The position numbers and the translations under genes were made by a program. Below are positions 15,922-25,071 of a DNA stretch of 52,532 nucleotides, piece by piece (position 1 is the stretch's first letter; every line of letters begins with the position of its first letter). This DNA comes from Bacillota bacterium (lineage in GTDB: Bacteria > Bacillota > Sulfobacillia > DUSP01 > JBFMCS01). The stretch is taken from NCBI GenBank assembly GCA_040754315.1, contig JBFMCS010000001.1, positions 1 through 52,532 on the forward strand. Direction: 5' to 3'. The notes beneath the pieces were generated by a model. The model did no database searches and was not told the DNA's origin. It worked only from the letters and a program-made list of their open reading frames with translations.

Positions 15922-16530
15922 CTACGTCCCGAGCCCCCATCCTTCACAGGCCTCCAAGGGCGGGATCTCCAGGAACTTCAAGAGGGCCCACACCACGGCC
16001 ATGGCCGTCTGTTCCCTGTACCATGGGTTTTCCAGGAGGTCGGACTCGTACGGGTTGGTGATGAAGGCCATCTCAATAAGGCATGAGGGCATCCTGGTGG
16101 AGTGTAATGCGTAGAATTCCTGCCCAGGGACATCCAGGAACTTCACCCCTCGATCCCTTCTTCCTGTACCGGCCGCAAGGTACCTCTGGATCATATATGC
16201 CAAGACCATGCTGGGACCAAAGCGATTGTACCCATGGCCGGGGCCAGGAACCCAGGTCTCCGTGCCCTGCGCTGTCTCATCCTCCGACGTGTTACAGTGG
16301 ATACCCACATAAACCCCAGCATTCCACCGGTTGGCCATTACACTCCTGTCAGCCAGCGATACGTAGACATCTTTCTCCCTGGAAAGGGAGACAACCGTCC
16401 CGTACCGGATAAGACACCTAGAGAGCCTCAAGGCAACATCCAGGGCAATGTCCTTCTCAAGCACTCCGTTCCTGCTTACCCCCCCGGAATCAGACCCGCC
16501 GTGTCCAGGATCCAGGAACACCCGCTTCAT
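15922..16530 (-). CDS. N-acetylmuramoyl-L-alanine amidase (Amidase_3)
   Basis: This 202-residue zinc amidase cuts the bond between muramic acid and L-alanine in peptidoglycan. FLDPGHGG (H9) and LEKDIAL (catalytic-site Glu), YVGIHCN, and CLIEMAFITNPYESDLL (final Glu) are the Amidase_3 motifs in order. The protein begins directly with the catalytic fold and has no signal peptide or wall-binding repeats. It either acts after mother-cell or prespore release or uses non-classical export, as do some sporulation amidases. Role in sporulation is inference. Confidence 0.85.
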   Translation of the reverse strand: MKRVFLDPGHGGSDSGGVSRNGVLEKDIALDVALRLSRCLIRYGTVVSLSREKDVYVSLADRSVMANRWNAGVYVGIHCNTSEDETAQGTETWVPGPGHGYNRFGPSMVLAYMIQRYLAAGTGRRDRGVKFLDVPGQEFYALHSTRMPSCLIEMAFITNPYESDLLENPWYREQTAMAVVWALLKFLEIPPLEACEGWGLGT

Positions 16531-16664
16531 CTGGCATCACTCCAATTCTCACCAAGGTCCCCTACATAACTACGCAGGCGAGACCCGGTGAGTGCACAGG
16601 GTTTTCTGAGGCAAGGAGGATAAAGCCCTGGTGCATTAGAATATCTTGAAGGTGTGCTTGGGAG

Positions 16665-17903
16665 GTGGCCTACCTGGAAGTACTGAAGGTTTCCTCAGTC
16701 TTTGTCCTTATGGTGGTGCTCCTGCGGTTCAAGGTTAACCTTGGCGTAGCAATGCTTGCAGCCACAGCGTACCTGGCAGCCCTTTACCGCATGGCTTTGC
16801 TCACAGCCGTCTCAGTAGCGGCGGCTAGCGCCATTGCCGCCCCCACCCTGCTCCTCATGGCCACGCTCTACCTGATTATGGTGATGGAGAAGGTCATGAG
16901 TGACGAGGGGCTTATGAAACGAATGGTCAGCGGCCTAAAGGTCCTGGTGCCTGACTACCGGCCGGTCATGGCCATGATGCCCGCTCTGGTGGGCTTCCTG
17001 CCTTCCGCTGGCGGAGCCGTGTTTTCGGCCCCCCTCGTGGAGGCGGTCAGCTCCCAGTATGAGGTGAGCCCTGTCAGGAAGAGCTTCATCAACTACTGGT
17101 ACAGGCACATTTGTGAGTACACGGTTCCCCTCTATCCCGGCATGATCTTGGCCGCTACGATGCTGGGGGTGCCCGTGACAACCATCGTGAAGTCACTCTT
17201 CCCTGGATCCCTGGCATCCCTCCTGGCTGGCATACCCGTGGCCTTCTCAGGGCTCAAGAGGCCGGTAGCGGCCCAGGAGACAGCGCCTCACTCAGAAAGA
17301 AAGAAGGCCCTTCTGGCGCTGGCAGAGGCCACTGGGCCAATCCTTGCTGTGCTAGCATTGAGCGTGGTCTTCGGGCTCCACCTGGCCACATCACTGGTGG
17401 TGGTAGTGGGAGCCCTGCTGCTCGTGTACCGCTATAGCATGAAGAAAGCGCTTTCGGTGGCCAGGAGGGCCTTTTCCCCGGGCACCCTTCTCCTGGTCAT
17501 AGGGGTCATGGCGCTGAAGGACATGATGGAGGCCAGCGGGGCCGTGGAGGACCTCTCCGCGTACATGCAGGGTACTGGGGTAAGCCCACTTATACTGGTG
17601 TTCTTCCTGCCTTTCGTCGCGGGACTCCTCACAGGGTATTCCCCAGCCTGCGTTGCACTGTCCTACCCCCTTATCATCAACCTTCTGGGCACGGGGATAG
17701 ATGCCGTGCGGCTTGGGGCGGTAGCCTACGCGGTGGGCTTCATGGGCGTCATGGTATCCCCTGTTCACCTCTGCCTTATCCTGACGGTGGAGTACTTCAA
17801 GGCCGACCTGGCCAAGGTATACAGGGCCATCTTCTTGCCTCTCCTGGCTCCTGTTGCCGCGATAGCCCTGTGGAACATCCTGGTCATCGGTAGACTATGG
17901 TAG
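16665..17903 (+). CDS. DUF401 family membrane carrier
   Basis: This is a 412-residue polytopic membrane protein of the DUF401 family, with about ten hydrophobic segments. The family belongs to the ion-transporter/CitM-like clan and its substrate is unknown. The motif MMPALVGFLPSAGGAVFSAPLVE (about 100-125) and the late GLLTGYSPACVALSYPLI and GFMGVMVSPVHLCLILT correspond to the two inverted-repeat hairpin regions. The GTG at 16665 is preceded by AAGGTG nine bases upstream. It converges with the B3/B4 gene, six bases away. Glycine/proline-rich hairpins suggest coupled anion transport. Confidence 0.75.
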   Translation: MAYLEVLKVSSVFVLMVVLLRFKVNLGVAMLAATAYLAALYRMALLTAVSVAAASAIAAPTLLLMATLYLIMVMEKVMSDEGLMKRMVSGLKVLVPDYRPVMAMMPALVGFLPSAGGAVFSAPLVEAVSSQYEVSPVRKSFINYWYRHICEYTVPLYPGMILAATMLGVPVTTIVKSLFPGSLASLLAGIPVAFSGLKRPVAAQETAPHSERKKALLALAEATGPILAVLALSVVFGLHLATSLVVVVGALLLVYRYSMKKALSVARRAFSPGTLLLVIGVMALKDMMEASGAVEDLSAYMQGTGVSPLILVFFLPFVAGLLTGYSPACVALSYPLIINLLGTGIDAVRLGAVAYAVGFMGVMVSPVHLCLILTVEYFKADLAKVYRAIFLPLLAPVAAIALWNILVIGRLW

Positions 17904-17909
17904 CGCAGG

Positions 17910-18611
17910 CTAGAGATGGACCTCTGCGAAATCCCGGTGGGCCATGCCCACGGTGATGTGACCCCCCAGGTGTTCCCGCACTGCCTCCGCAAGGTAGTCC
18001 CGGGCTCTGGTTACTCGATCCAGGGTGCTCTCCCCGAACCCATCTATGGGAAAGAACAGATCGGCGCTGTCCTCCGTGACCTTGGCACCATCCCCTTGGC
18101 GCCACACCCACCTTCTTGTCCTGACCTCCAGGCCGTCCCCGTAAACGACCTCCCCGGCATCCACGGGTTCGGCATCTCCTCCACCCATGGGGCGAAAAAC
18201 CTCTCCCGGCCGGGACAGCCTCACCTCCAGGTCTCCCTCGAGGCGCCCTAGGTCATGACAGCCCACCGGCACAAGGAATGTCAAGGCCGCCGAGTTTGCC
18301 AGGTCCACCGCCGCGTTGATGGCGGGCAACGCGCCTCCCTGGGACACCCGCCTGGCCAATGCCTCAATGGACGACGGGTACTTGTTTGGGTTGATGCCAA
18401 CCTCGGCAAAGGCTGCCCTCCAGGCCTCGATGGCTGGGTGCGCCCGGGGGTCCAAGGGACCCAGCTCGCCCTGGGCTGCCCTGAGGGCAGCATCCAGCGC
18501 CTCCTTGCTTGACTTGGTGGATGGGCCGTTCCTTGCCCCGCGTGCCGCAACAATCCCTACCCGGAAAGTGGGAAAGAGGCGGAACACCGCCTCATCCACT
18601 CGGAATAACAA
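17910..18611 (-). CDS. B3/B4 domain-containing protein
   Basis: This stand-alone protein of about 233 residues resembles the B3/B4 editing domain of phenylalanyl-tRNA synthetase beta. FPTFRVGIVAARGARN, HPAIEAWRAAFAEVGINPNKYPSSIEAL, LPAINAAVDLANSAALTFLVPVGCHDL and YGDGLEVRTRRWVWRQGDGA are characteristic of the free-standing family. By analogy it could hydrolyse mischarged tRNA or bind free amino acids; this has not been shown for most members. The TTG at 18611 is preferred to an ATG at 18665 because GAAGGAGG lies seven bases upstream. Confidence 0.8.
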   Translation of the reverse strand: MLFRVDEAVFRLFPTFRVGIVAARGARNGPSTKSSKEALDAALRAAQGELGPLDPRAHPAIEAWRAAFAEVGINPNKYPSSIEALARRVSQGGALPAINAAVDLANSAALTFLVPVGCHDLGRLEGDLEVRLSRPGEVFRPMGGGDAEPVDAGEVVYGDGLEVRTRRWVWRQGDGAKVTEDSADLFFPIDGFGESTLDRVTRARDYLAEAVREHLGGHITVGMAHRDFAEVHL

Positions 18612-18697
18612 TCCCCGGCCTCCTTCCTCCTCGCCGGCACCCCTTGGCCAACCACACAGCAGCAATCTTCATAGGACCGTCCTAAGGGGCGGTCACG

Positions 18698-18883
18698 TCA
18701 GCGGGGCTTGAACGTCACGCACTGCGTCTCCCGGGATGAGGTGGATTCTCGCTCCCCCAGCTCGCCTATCTCCATGTCGTACCCCCTACTGCTGTCGGTG
18801 GATACCTTAATGGCCCGGGCCTCACACACGTTGCTCGTTCCCCAGTAGGCGCAGTTTCTCACCGTGCACCTCACATCTGTCAT
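18698..18883 (-). CDS. DUF1540 small cysteine-motif protein
   Basis: This 61-residue protein has the DUF1540 pattern: VRCTVRNCAYWGTSNVCEARAI then ETQCVTFKPR. The four cysteines can bind a metal ion. Such proteins are common and often multicopy in spore-forming Clostridia; their function is unknown. The ATG at 18883 is taken because GGGGGTGAG precedes it; GTG codons slightly upstream are possible. It lies between rsfS and the B3/B4 gene on the same strand. Confidence 0.8.
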   Translation of the reverse strand: MTDVRCTVRNCAYWGTSNVCEARAIKVSTDSSRGYDMEIGELGERESTSSRETQCVTFKPR

Positions 18884-18971
18884 CACTCTCACCCCCGGGG
18901 ATAGGGTGTGCCTCCCGGCCCAAAAGAATACCTATCCCGCTCATGATCAAGGCCTCCCGGGAGGGGGCTCT

Positions 18972-19328
18972 TTACTCCACAGGCTCCGGCTCCATTTCAA
19001 CCAGTGGGGCATCTCCCCACAGGCGCTCCAGGTTGTAGAAGGCCCGTTCGTGATCGTGAAACACGTGGACAACCGTGTCGCCGTAGTCCAAGAGAATCCA
19101 TCGCCCCCGGTCATAACCTTCCCGATGCAGAAACACAAGCCCCTGCTCTTTCAGCCTCTCCGTGACCCTGTCGGCTATCGCCTTAACCTGCACAGGCGTG
19201 CCCCCGCTGGATATCACGAAGTAGTCGGCCATCAAGGTCACAGGCCGCACATCCAAGACCATAACATCCCTGGCCTTCCGGTCTTGAGCAGCCTTGGCCG
19301 CCTCCCTGGCAACTTCGAGAGGATCCAA
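18972..19328 (-). CDS. rsfS: Ribosome silencing factor RsfS
   Basis: This 118-residue RsfS/Iojap-family protein binds uL14 on the 50S subunit and blocks joining to the 30S when nutrients run low. ADYFVISSGGTPVQVKAIAD and LDYGDTVVHVFHDHERAFYNLERLWGDAP are the family blocks. The TTG at 19328 lies behind GGGAAGGGAG and only three bases after the stop of the LCP gene. The order nadD-yqeK-LCP-rsfS is standard for Bacillota and supports the call. Confidence 0.93.
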   Translation of the reverse strand: MDPLEVAREAAKAAQDRKARDVMVLDVRPVTLMADYFVISSGGTPVQVKAIADRVTERLKEQGLVFLHREGYDRGRWILLDYGDTVVHVFHDHERAFYNLERLWGDAPLVEMEPEPVE

Positions 19329-19331
19329 CTG

Positions 19332-20630
19332 TCACGCTCCCTTCCCTGGCAACAGCAAGGCATCTTTTCCCAGCGTGATGACAAGATCCCACTCAGCGTT
19401 CTCCGAGCGCCTGTCGTAGATTACCGGTTCCAGGTCCAGCCTTCTCAGTGACCGGGCTATGGTCTTTGGCAGAGCCGTATCCCCGTTCAACACCACCACT
19501 TCGGTGCTGTCCTTGGAGACCGCCTCGCCGATGCCGGTGGAGACGCGGTAGCCCTCTCCCCTTAGGTGCTCGGCCACCTTCTCCATGGTCATCTGTCCCT
19601 CCGGAGTTCCCAGAAGGCGCACCCGCACCCCGGAGTTGGCCTCCCTGTCGATCCCCCGGACCAACTCATCTACGATACGCCGGGTCTCGGCCTGGTCAGC
19701 CACCCAGTAGCTCAGGGTGTAACCCCCGTCAGTTATCACAGCGTCCTTCCCTGGTATCATCCCCATCTTGATCCCGCTCCGCTCGATTTGCCCAACAAAC
19801 CCCACGAAGGACAAGATCTCCTTGGACTGCAGGTTAGTGTCGATGTACTTGGACATGTCGCTGGCAAGGGAGGGCAGTTTCAGCACGTTCCTGGTGGAGA
19901 AGAACTTGGCCAGGAGGGCGTCGATGAACCGCTGCTGGGCCTTGACTCTTCCGATGTCGGCATCGGTATACTCCCTGTAACGCACAAACTGCAGGGCCTC
20001 CTTGCCATCAAGCACCTGCTGGCCCGCCTTGATGTTGATGTAGAGATCCTGCTCAGGGTCGCTGTAGACCATGTCCCTCTCAATGACCATCTCCACGCCA
20101 CCCAGGGCATCCACAATCTCGACGAAGCCCTGGAAGTCCATACGCACGAAGTAGTGAATGGGCACGTCCAGGAAGTCTGCTATGGTGTCCACAGCTAGCT
20201 GGGCCCCTCCGTAGGCATGGGCGTGGTTTATCTTCTCGTACGCCGGCCTCCCCGGTATCTGCACCCGGGTGTCCCGGGGTATGGAGAGTATGCCTGTCGA
20301 GCCCATCTCGGGGTCCAGACTGAGGAGCATCATGGTGTCTGTTCTCTGAGCCCCGAAGGTATACTTGCCGTTCACTCCCCCGTCCAGTCCAAGTACGAGG
20401 ACGTTTATCCTCTCACCCGCCCCCGGAATGGGCATCTCCACCTCTTCCTCCGTCGCTATCCCCGTCATGAAGGTATAGAGGCTGTTGGCCGCCACCACCA
20501 CCGCCACAGCCGAGGCAATGGCCGTGAAAGCGAGGATGACCCAGATGAGGTTTTTGTACCTTGAGCGTTTCTTGCGCCTTGCCGTACTGTATATCTTGGT
20601 ATCCTCTTCCCACCCGCTAGCCTTGGCCAT
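19332..20630 (-). CDS. LytR-CpsA-Psr family wall-polymer transferase with LytR_C domain
   Basis: This LCP enzyme of about 432 residues attaches undecaprenyl-linked anionic polymers to peptidoglycan outside the membrane. A basic cytoplasmic tail and one transmembrane helix (about 27-48) precede the LCP domain. That domain has NVLVLGLDGG, RTDTMMLLSLDPE, SIPRDTRVQIPGR, KINHAHAYGG and QFVRYREYTDADIGRVKAQQRF, including the Arg/Asp residues that hold pyrophosphate and Mg. A C-terminal LytR_C domain (about 340-430) follows. The ATG at 20630 follows GAAGAGGGG and sits right after the yqeK stop. Confidence 0.9.
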   Translation of the reverse strand: MAKASGWEEDTKIYSTARRKKRSRYKNLIWVILAFTAIASAVAVVVAANSLYTFMTGIATEEEVEMPIPGAGERINVLVLGLDGGVNGKYTFGAQRTDTMMLLSLDPEMGSTGILSIPRDTRVQIPGRPAYEKINHAHAYGGAQLAVDTIADFLDVPIHYFVRMDFQGFVEIVDALGGVEMVIERDMVYSDPEQDLYINIKAGQQVLDGKEALQFVRYREYTDADIGRVKAQQRFIDALLAKFFSTRNVLKLPSLASDMSKYIDTNLQSKEILSFVGFVGQIERSGIKMGMIPGKDAVITDGGYTLSYWVADQAETRRIVDELVRGIDREANSGVRVRLLGTPEGQMTMEKVAEHLRGEGYRVSTGIGEAVSKDSTEVVVLNGDTALPKTIARSLRRLDLEPVIYDRRSENAEWDLVITLGKDALLLPGKGA

Positions 20631-20631
20631 G

Positions 20632-21234
20632 CTAGGACCCCTCTTCCGGTTGACCTCTTTCAGCATATGTTGACGTAGACCGACCTTTTTTTGTTTCTCC
20701 CTCCCCCAGCAGCCAGTTCCATGCGTCAATGGTGCGGGGATGGATGACGTGTCCTTCCTTCAACAGGTACTCTAGGGTTCCTCGCATGGAGAGCAAGACC
20801 GCCCTGCCCAGATCGTGTGTGGCAGCCACCCGTGCCTCCCCGGCCCCGGGCATGTCCCTCCCGGGTTCAATGTGATCCGCAAGGTAGAGGATCATCTCCA
20901 GCGGGGTCATTCCAGGCCCCCCCGTGCTGTGAAGCGCCACAGCCCTGAGGATCCCGGGATCCCTGATATCCAGGTGCTCTCGGATGAGCGCCGCCCCGAC
21001 CTTCCCGTGAAGCAGCGCTGGGCAGGCCCTCTCCACCTCGTCCACTGGCAACCCGAGGCGGCCGGCAACCTCTAGCACCTCCGTGTCTCGGATATCCCTG
21101 GCGTAGTCGTGCACAATCCCTGCCAGCGCCGCTGCGGTCGAGTCCTCCCCCCAGCGCTCCGCCAGCACCCTTGCGGTCTCACTTACACGCAGGCTGTGGC
21201 GGAACCTCCCGGGCGAAAGAACGCCCTCCAGCAA
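20632..21234 (-). CDS. yqeK: Bis(5'-nucleosyl)-tetraphosphatase YqeK (HD domain)
   Basis: This 200-residue HD-domain hydrolase splits Ap4A symmetrically to ADP in Bacillota. RFRHSLRVSETARVLAERWG gives the first ligand His, GIVHDYARD the HD pair, LLHGKVGAALIRE and AVALHSTGGPGMTPLEMILYLADHIEPGR the remaining ligands. The last 25 residues are a poorly conserved tail. The start is uncertain: a TTG at 21234 is the first usable codon, its Shine-Dalgarno sequence is weak, and the frame is open further upstream. Position between nadD and the LCP/rsfS genes is the conserved one. Confidence 0.88.
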   Translation of the reverse strand: MLEGVLSPGRFRHSLRVSETARVLAERWGEDSTAAALAGIVHDYARDIRDTEVLEVAGRLGLPVDEVERACPALLHGKVGAALIREHLDIRDPGILRAVALHSTGGPGMTPLEMILYLADHIEPGRDMPGAGEARVAATHDLGRAVLLSMRGTLEYLLKEGHVIHPRTIDAWNWLLGEGETKKGRSTSTYAERGQPEEGS

Positions 21235-21385
21235 TGCTGCCAGTCCAGCAAGGTCTTCTACTGCGAAGCACCCCCTGGAGAAGGTTTCTACCTCTTGCGG
21301 GAAAACCCTGCATATGAACTGAATAATTCAAGCCTCCCCATGGCCCGGTGAGAGCGAAAGAGGAGGCGTTGGAATAACCTATTGT

Positions 21386-21643
21386 CTAGAACCTGTTCTG
21401 GCGCGGACGCGCCTCATTTACCTTCAACGGCCTACCCGCAAGCAGCTGTCCATCCATGAGGTCAACGGCCTTCTTCGCCTCTTCGTCATTGACCTCCACA
21501 AAGCCAAACCCCCTGGACCGCCCTGTCTCTCTGTCCGTAATAATCCTACAGCTGACTACCTCACAATGAGGCGCAAAGGTTTGGGCCAGATCCTCCTCAG
21601 AGGTATTCCACGGAAGATTGCCCACGTACAGAGTCTTGGTCAT
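21386..21643 (-). CDS. RRM-domain RNA-binding protein
   Basis: This 85-residue protein consists of one RNA recognition motif. LYVGNLPW is RNP2 and RGFGFVEV is RNP1, with the order beta-alpha-beta-beta-alpha-beta complete and a short basic tail ending RPRQNRF. The aromatic residues Y and F that stack on bases are intact. Such single-RRM proteins occur in cyanobacteria and scattered Bacillota and are often cold- or stress-linked. The ATG at 21643 follows AGAGGTGAC; a GTG at 21658 overlaps that sequence. It sits between nadD and yqeK, not its usual place. Confidence 0.92.
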   Translation of the reverse strand: MTKTLYVGNLPWNTSEEDLAQTFAPHCEVVSCRIITDRETGRSRGFGFVEVNDEEAKKAVDLMDGQLLAGRPLKVNEARPRQNRF

Positions 21644-21678
21644 TTTAAGAAATGTCACCTCTTATTTAGTATTTCCGG

Positions 21679-22281
21679 CTAGCTGTATGAACCGTCCATG
21701 TAGAGGCGGTTCTTCTCAATGTACTGCGACACCGCCTCCGGCACCAGATACCTTATGGATTTCCCCCCCTTCACCATTCTCCTCAGATCGCTCGACGATA
21801 TTGCCAGCGCCGGCACCTCGAAACGGCAGATCCTGGTGAACAGCTGGCAGCCTAGAGTGTCCTTCAGGGACTCCATCCCGGCCATGCTGTAACCGGGCCT
21901 GGTAACCGCCACGAACTGGCACATCCCCAGTAGTTCCCGGGCGTTCTTCCAGCTCATGATCTCCAAGACCGCGTCCGCTCCCGTGATAAAGAATAGCTCT
22001 GCCTGGGGTCCAAATCCCTCTCTCAGGTCCTTCACGGTATCGATGGTATACGACACACCATCCCTGTCCAGTTCCATGGTGCTCACCTGGAAGCAAGGGT
22101 TCGACAGAGTGGCCAGCCACACCATAGCCAGCCGGTGGGAAGCCGGGCTGATGATCCGGTCAACCTTGTGGGGGGGGTTGTTAGCAGGTACAAAGACCAC
22201 GCTACCGAGCCCTAACCCGATTCTCACTGCCTCCGCCGCTACCAAGTGCCCGTGATGAATAGGGTCAAACGTGCCTCCCAT
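21679..22281 (-). CDS. nadD: Nicotinate-nucleotide adenylyltransferase
   Basis: This 200-residue enzyme adenylylates nicotinate mononucleotide in NAD synthesis. MGGTFDPIHHGHL is the nucleotidyltransferase HxGH region, PANNPPHK and FITGADAVLEIMSWKN are the substrate loops, and ISSSDLR is the C-terminal ATP motif. Other NadD proteins have three to five residues ahead of MGGTFDP. Here the frame continues upstream through VGI without a good start codon, so the ATG at 22281 is used. Confidence 0.92.
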   Translation of the reverse strand: MGGTFDPIHHGHLVAAEAVRIGLGLGSVVFVPANNPPHKVDRIISPASHRLAMVWLATLSNPCFQVSTMELDRDGVSYTIDTVKDLREGFGPQAELFFITGADAVLEIMSWKNARELLGMCQFVAVTRPGYSMAGMESLKDTLGCQLFTRICRFEVPALAISSSDLRRMVKGGKSIRYLVPEAVSQYIEKNRLYMDGSYS

Positions 22282-22472
22282 TATCCCGACTCTGGATGGC
22301 GGCCCGCCTACATCCCTAGCGCGTTCCCCGAAGCTGACTTCTATCTTTAACCGCTCCTCCCTACCATCAGGGATCCAGTACTACGTATTTACGCCGTTGG
22401 CTCCCAGATTCCTCCTCTTCTTCGCTGGACTGTAAAGCATTGGGAGGCAGAGTCTTCCAGGCCCCACAGGCC

Positions 22473-24203
22473 TTACGCACCTCGGAGCCTCTTCCCCTCT
22501 TCCTCCACCAGCACCCTGCGAAGCACCTTGCCCACCATGGTCTTGGGCAGGGCATCCCGGAACTCCAGGCTCTTTGGCACCTTGAACTTGGCTAGGTTCT
22601 CCCTGCAGTACTCTAGCATCTCCTCGACAGTGGCGGCCTGGCCCTCCTTCAGCACCACGTAGGCCTTGATGCTCTCCCCCTTGTAACTGTCAGGGACCCC
22701 CGCGGCCACTGCCTCCTTAACCTTGGGGTGCCCATAGAGCACCTCTTCTATCTCCCTGGGGTAGACATTGAAACCCCCCGCAATTATCATGTCCTTCTTC
22801 CTGTCCACGATCTTGAAGAAACCATCCTCGTCCATGCTGGCTATGTCCCCCGTGAACAGCCAGCCATCCTTGATGGCCATCTGGGTCTCCTCAGGCCGCT
22901 GCCAGTATTCCCTCATTACCTGGGGGCCCTTCACCGCCAGCTCACCGGTGGCCCCCGCGGTGAGGTCCTCTCCCGTCTCCAGGTCCACCACCTTTGCCTG
23001 TGTGTCCGGGAAGGGAATCCCTATACACCCAACCTTCCTGTGGCCGTACACCGGATTGCAGTGAGTGACAGGAGATGCCTCGGAGAGCCCGTAGCCCTCC
23101 ACTAGGCGCCCGCCGGTGAGACGCTCGAACTGTGCCTGGACCTCCACGGGGAGGGGGGCTGCCCCGCTGATGCACGCCTTGATGGACTTCAGGTCATACC
23201 TGGAGACATCCGGGGCATTGTTAATGGCCACGTACATGGTGGGAACCCCTGGGAATATGGTGGGCCTGTACCGGTTTATGCTCCGGAGTATCATCTTCAG
23301 GTCGAACCTGGGCACCAGGACCAGTGCTGACCCTGTGGTCACCGCCAGGTTCATGCAGGTTGTCATGCCGTAACTGTGGAAGAAAGGAAGCACCGACATG
23401 ATGATCTCCTTGCCGTCCTCGAAGTCCGTCAGCCAGGAGCGGGTCTGAGCAGCATTGGCCGCCAGGTTGCGGTGGGACAATACTGCCCCTTTGGGGGTTC
23501 CCGTGGTTCCCCCCGTGTACAGGAGGCAGGCCACGTCCTCGCACCTCGTGTTGACTTCCGGTGGAGGAGCCCCCCTGTGCTTGGCCATCAGGGACCCGAG
23601 CCAGTGGTCTTCCTCCTCCAGGTGAACACGTTCTCCCTCCTTTCTCTCCTTGAAGATGGTATAAAGGAGGCGAAGGAAGGGAGGGAAGTGCTCCTTGATG
23701 CCGGTGACGATGAGGTTCCTGATGCCTATCCGGTCTTTGATCCTCCGGGCCATGGGATAGAACCTAGCCATGGTGACGAGGGTTTCCGACCCACTGTCCT
23801 TCAGCTGGAACTCCAGTTCCCTCTCGGTGTACAGGGGATTACAGGGTACCATCACCGCGCCTGCCTTCAGCCCTCCATAGAAACATGTCGCCATCTGCGG
23901 GCAGTTGGGCAGGTGCACTGCAACGCGGTCCCCCTCTTGGACTCCTAGTGCCGCCAGGGCAGCGCTGAATGTCTCCACCGACCCCTTAAGCTCATTGTAG
24001 GATAGTCTTGTGCCTAAGAACAGCATCGCTGTGTTGTGAGGATACCTCTCCGCTGATTGCGCCAGCAGCTCGTGGAGAGTGAGCTCCGGGTAGGCGATGG
24101 CCGGGGGCACGCCGGGTTCGTAGCTCCTAAACCAGGGGCTATCCATTCCCTCCATCTCCTCCCAACGTAGGATGACCGGCTCGGCCACGTCCATACGAGC
24201 CAC
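22473..24203 (-). CDS. Long-chain-fatty-acid-CoA ligase-type AMP-forming synthetase
   Basis: This 576-residue adenylate-forming enzyme activates a fatty or other carboxylic acid through an acyl-AMP and then forms the CoA thioester. LLYTGGTTGTPKGAVLSH is the ATP-binding P-loop motif, VEGYGLSEASPVTH the adenine/Tyr-Gly motif, DGWLFTGDIASMDEDGF and IVDRKKDMIIAGGFNVYP the hinge motifs. LPKTMVGKVLRR contains the catalytic lysine. The overall pattern is FadD-like. The start is GTG at 24203 (GTG GCT CGT ATG), or the ATG nine bases on. It follows the OB-like gene after a 170-base AT-rich gap that may hold its promoter. Confidence 0.9.
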   Translation of the reverse strand: MARMDVAEPVILRWEEMEGMDSPWFRSYEPGVPPAIAYPELTLHELLAQSAERYPHNTAMLFLGTRLSYNELKGSVETFSAALAALGVQEGDRVAVHLPNCPQMATCFYGGLKAGAVMVPCNPLYTERELEFQLKDSGSETLVTMARFYPMARRIKDRIGIRNLIVTGIKEHFPPFLRLLYTIFKERKEGERVHLEEEDHWLGSLMAKHRGAPPPEVNTRCEDVACLLYTGGTTGTPKGAVLSHRNLAANAAQTRSWLTDFEDGKEIIMSVLPFFHSYGMTTCMNLAVTTGSALVLVPRFDLKMILRSINRYRPTIFPGVPTMYVAINNAPDVSRYDLKSIKACISGAAPLPVEVQAQFERLTGGRLVEGYGLSEASPVTHCNPVYGHRKVGCIGIPFPDTQAKVVDLETGEDLTAGATGELAVKGPQVMREYWQRPEETQMAIKDGWLFTGDIASMDEDGFFKIVDRKKDMIIAGGFNVYPREIEEVLYGHPKVKEAVAAGVPDSYKGESIKAYVVLKEGQAATVEEMLEYCRENLAKFKVPKSLEFRDALPKTMVGKVLRRVLVEEEGKRLRGA

Positions 24204-24373
24204 CGGCAGGCAAAAGCATGGCCTCGTGGACTCACAAGAGGGGGAGCTTTCCTAGGTTTTCGCCGCGAGATAGGGGACTCCTGCCACTTGGGTCACAATA
24301 TTTGGTACTCTCTCATTATTCCCTAACTATTGTTAAGAACCTATCCATGTGCTCCAACCCTCGAAGATTGGGG

Positions 24374-25048
24374 TCACGGGGCAGCGTCTGGTGTCGTTTC
24401 CGTAATGACCTGTTTCCCCGTTATGAAAACGTAGGCGAATATCACGAAGCCCACGCTGGGACCCATGGGGCCCAAGAGCAAGATCTTGAAGAGGTAGGGA
24501 GACAGCACCAGCAAAAGAGCGGGGATCAAGAGGTAGCGCCGGTACCTCATGGAGAGCCTGGCCCGGGAAACAGGCTCTCCCTCCTGCCAGTAGACAGACA
24601 CAGCCCTCTCACCCTCATGTGGCTCGGGGACCTCCAGGGGTATCCCTGCAAGGCCAGGGTAGGCCTGAGCCTCGGGGGGAATCACGGCTATGCCCCTTGC
24701 TTCCACGAAGATCCTCTTGTCCGGGGAGAGCTTCAACCGTCCTATGACCTGCATCACTTGGCCCTTCTCGATGGTGGTGTTGAGCATCATGTTCTCGAAC
24801 TCCACCAGGACCCGCCCGGTGTTGTCGTCCAGGGTCCCCCAGAGCACGTTGCCAACGACCTCCAGGTGTACCAGGCGGCCGTCCAAAGCAAACCGCCGTT
24901 CCTCTCCCTTCAGGGAGCGGGGGCGTATGCGGTCCACAGACAGCGACAGCTGTTCGATTGTCATGGGCGGGAAAGCCTTAAGGCGCTTCTGCTTGCGATG
25001 CTCCTCCCTTTGCTCCAGCTTCCGAAGGAAGGAGGGCTTATCTTCCAT
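24374..25048 (-). CDS. Unrecognised protein, OB-like N-terminal part and C-terminal membrane anchor
   Basis: I do not recognise this 224-residue protein. A charged N terminus (EQREEHRKQKRLK) leads to a beta-rich stretch. VVGNVLWGTLDDNTGRVLVEFENMML and KGQVMQVIGRLKLSPDKRIFVEARGI resemble the pattern of a small OB fold such as those in nucleic-acid-binding proteins. The C-terminal third has two adjacent hydrophobic helices (YLLIPALLLVLSPYLFKILLL and VGFVIFAYVFITGKQ), so it is anchored with the OB part probably cytoplasmic. It starts 23 bases after the MttB-family gene stop, suggesting one transcript. Function is not inferred. Confidence 0.6.
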   Translation of the reverse strand: MEDKPSFLRKLEQREEHRKQKRLKAFPPMTIEQLSLSVDRIRPRSLKGEERRFALDGRLVHLEVVGNVLWGTLDDNTGRVLVEFENMMLNTTIEKGQVMQVIGRLKLSPDKRIFVEARGIAVIPPEAQAYPGLAGIPLEVPEPHEGERAVSVYWQEGEPVSRARLSMRYRRYLLIPALLLVLSPYLFKILLLGPMGPSVGFVIFAYVFITGKQVITETTPDAAP

Positions 25049-25071
25049 TCGTGCTGCACCCCCGGTATTGT

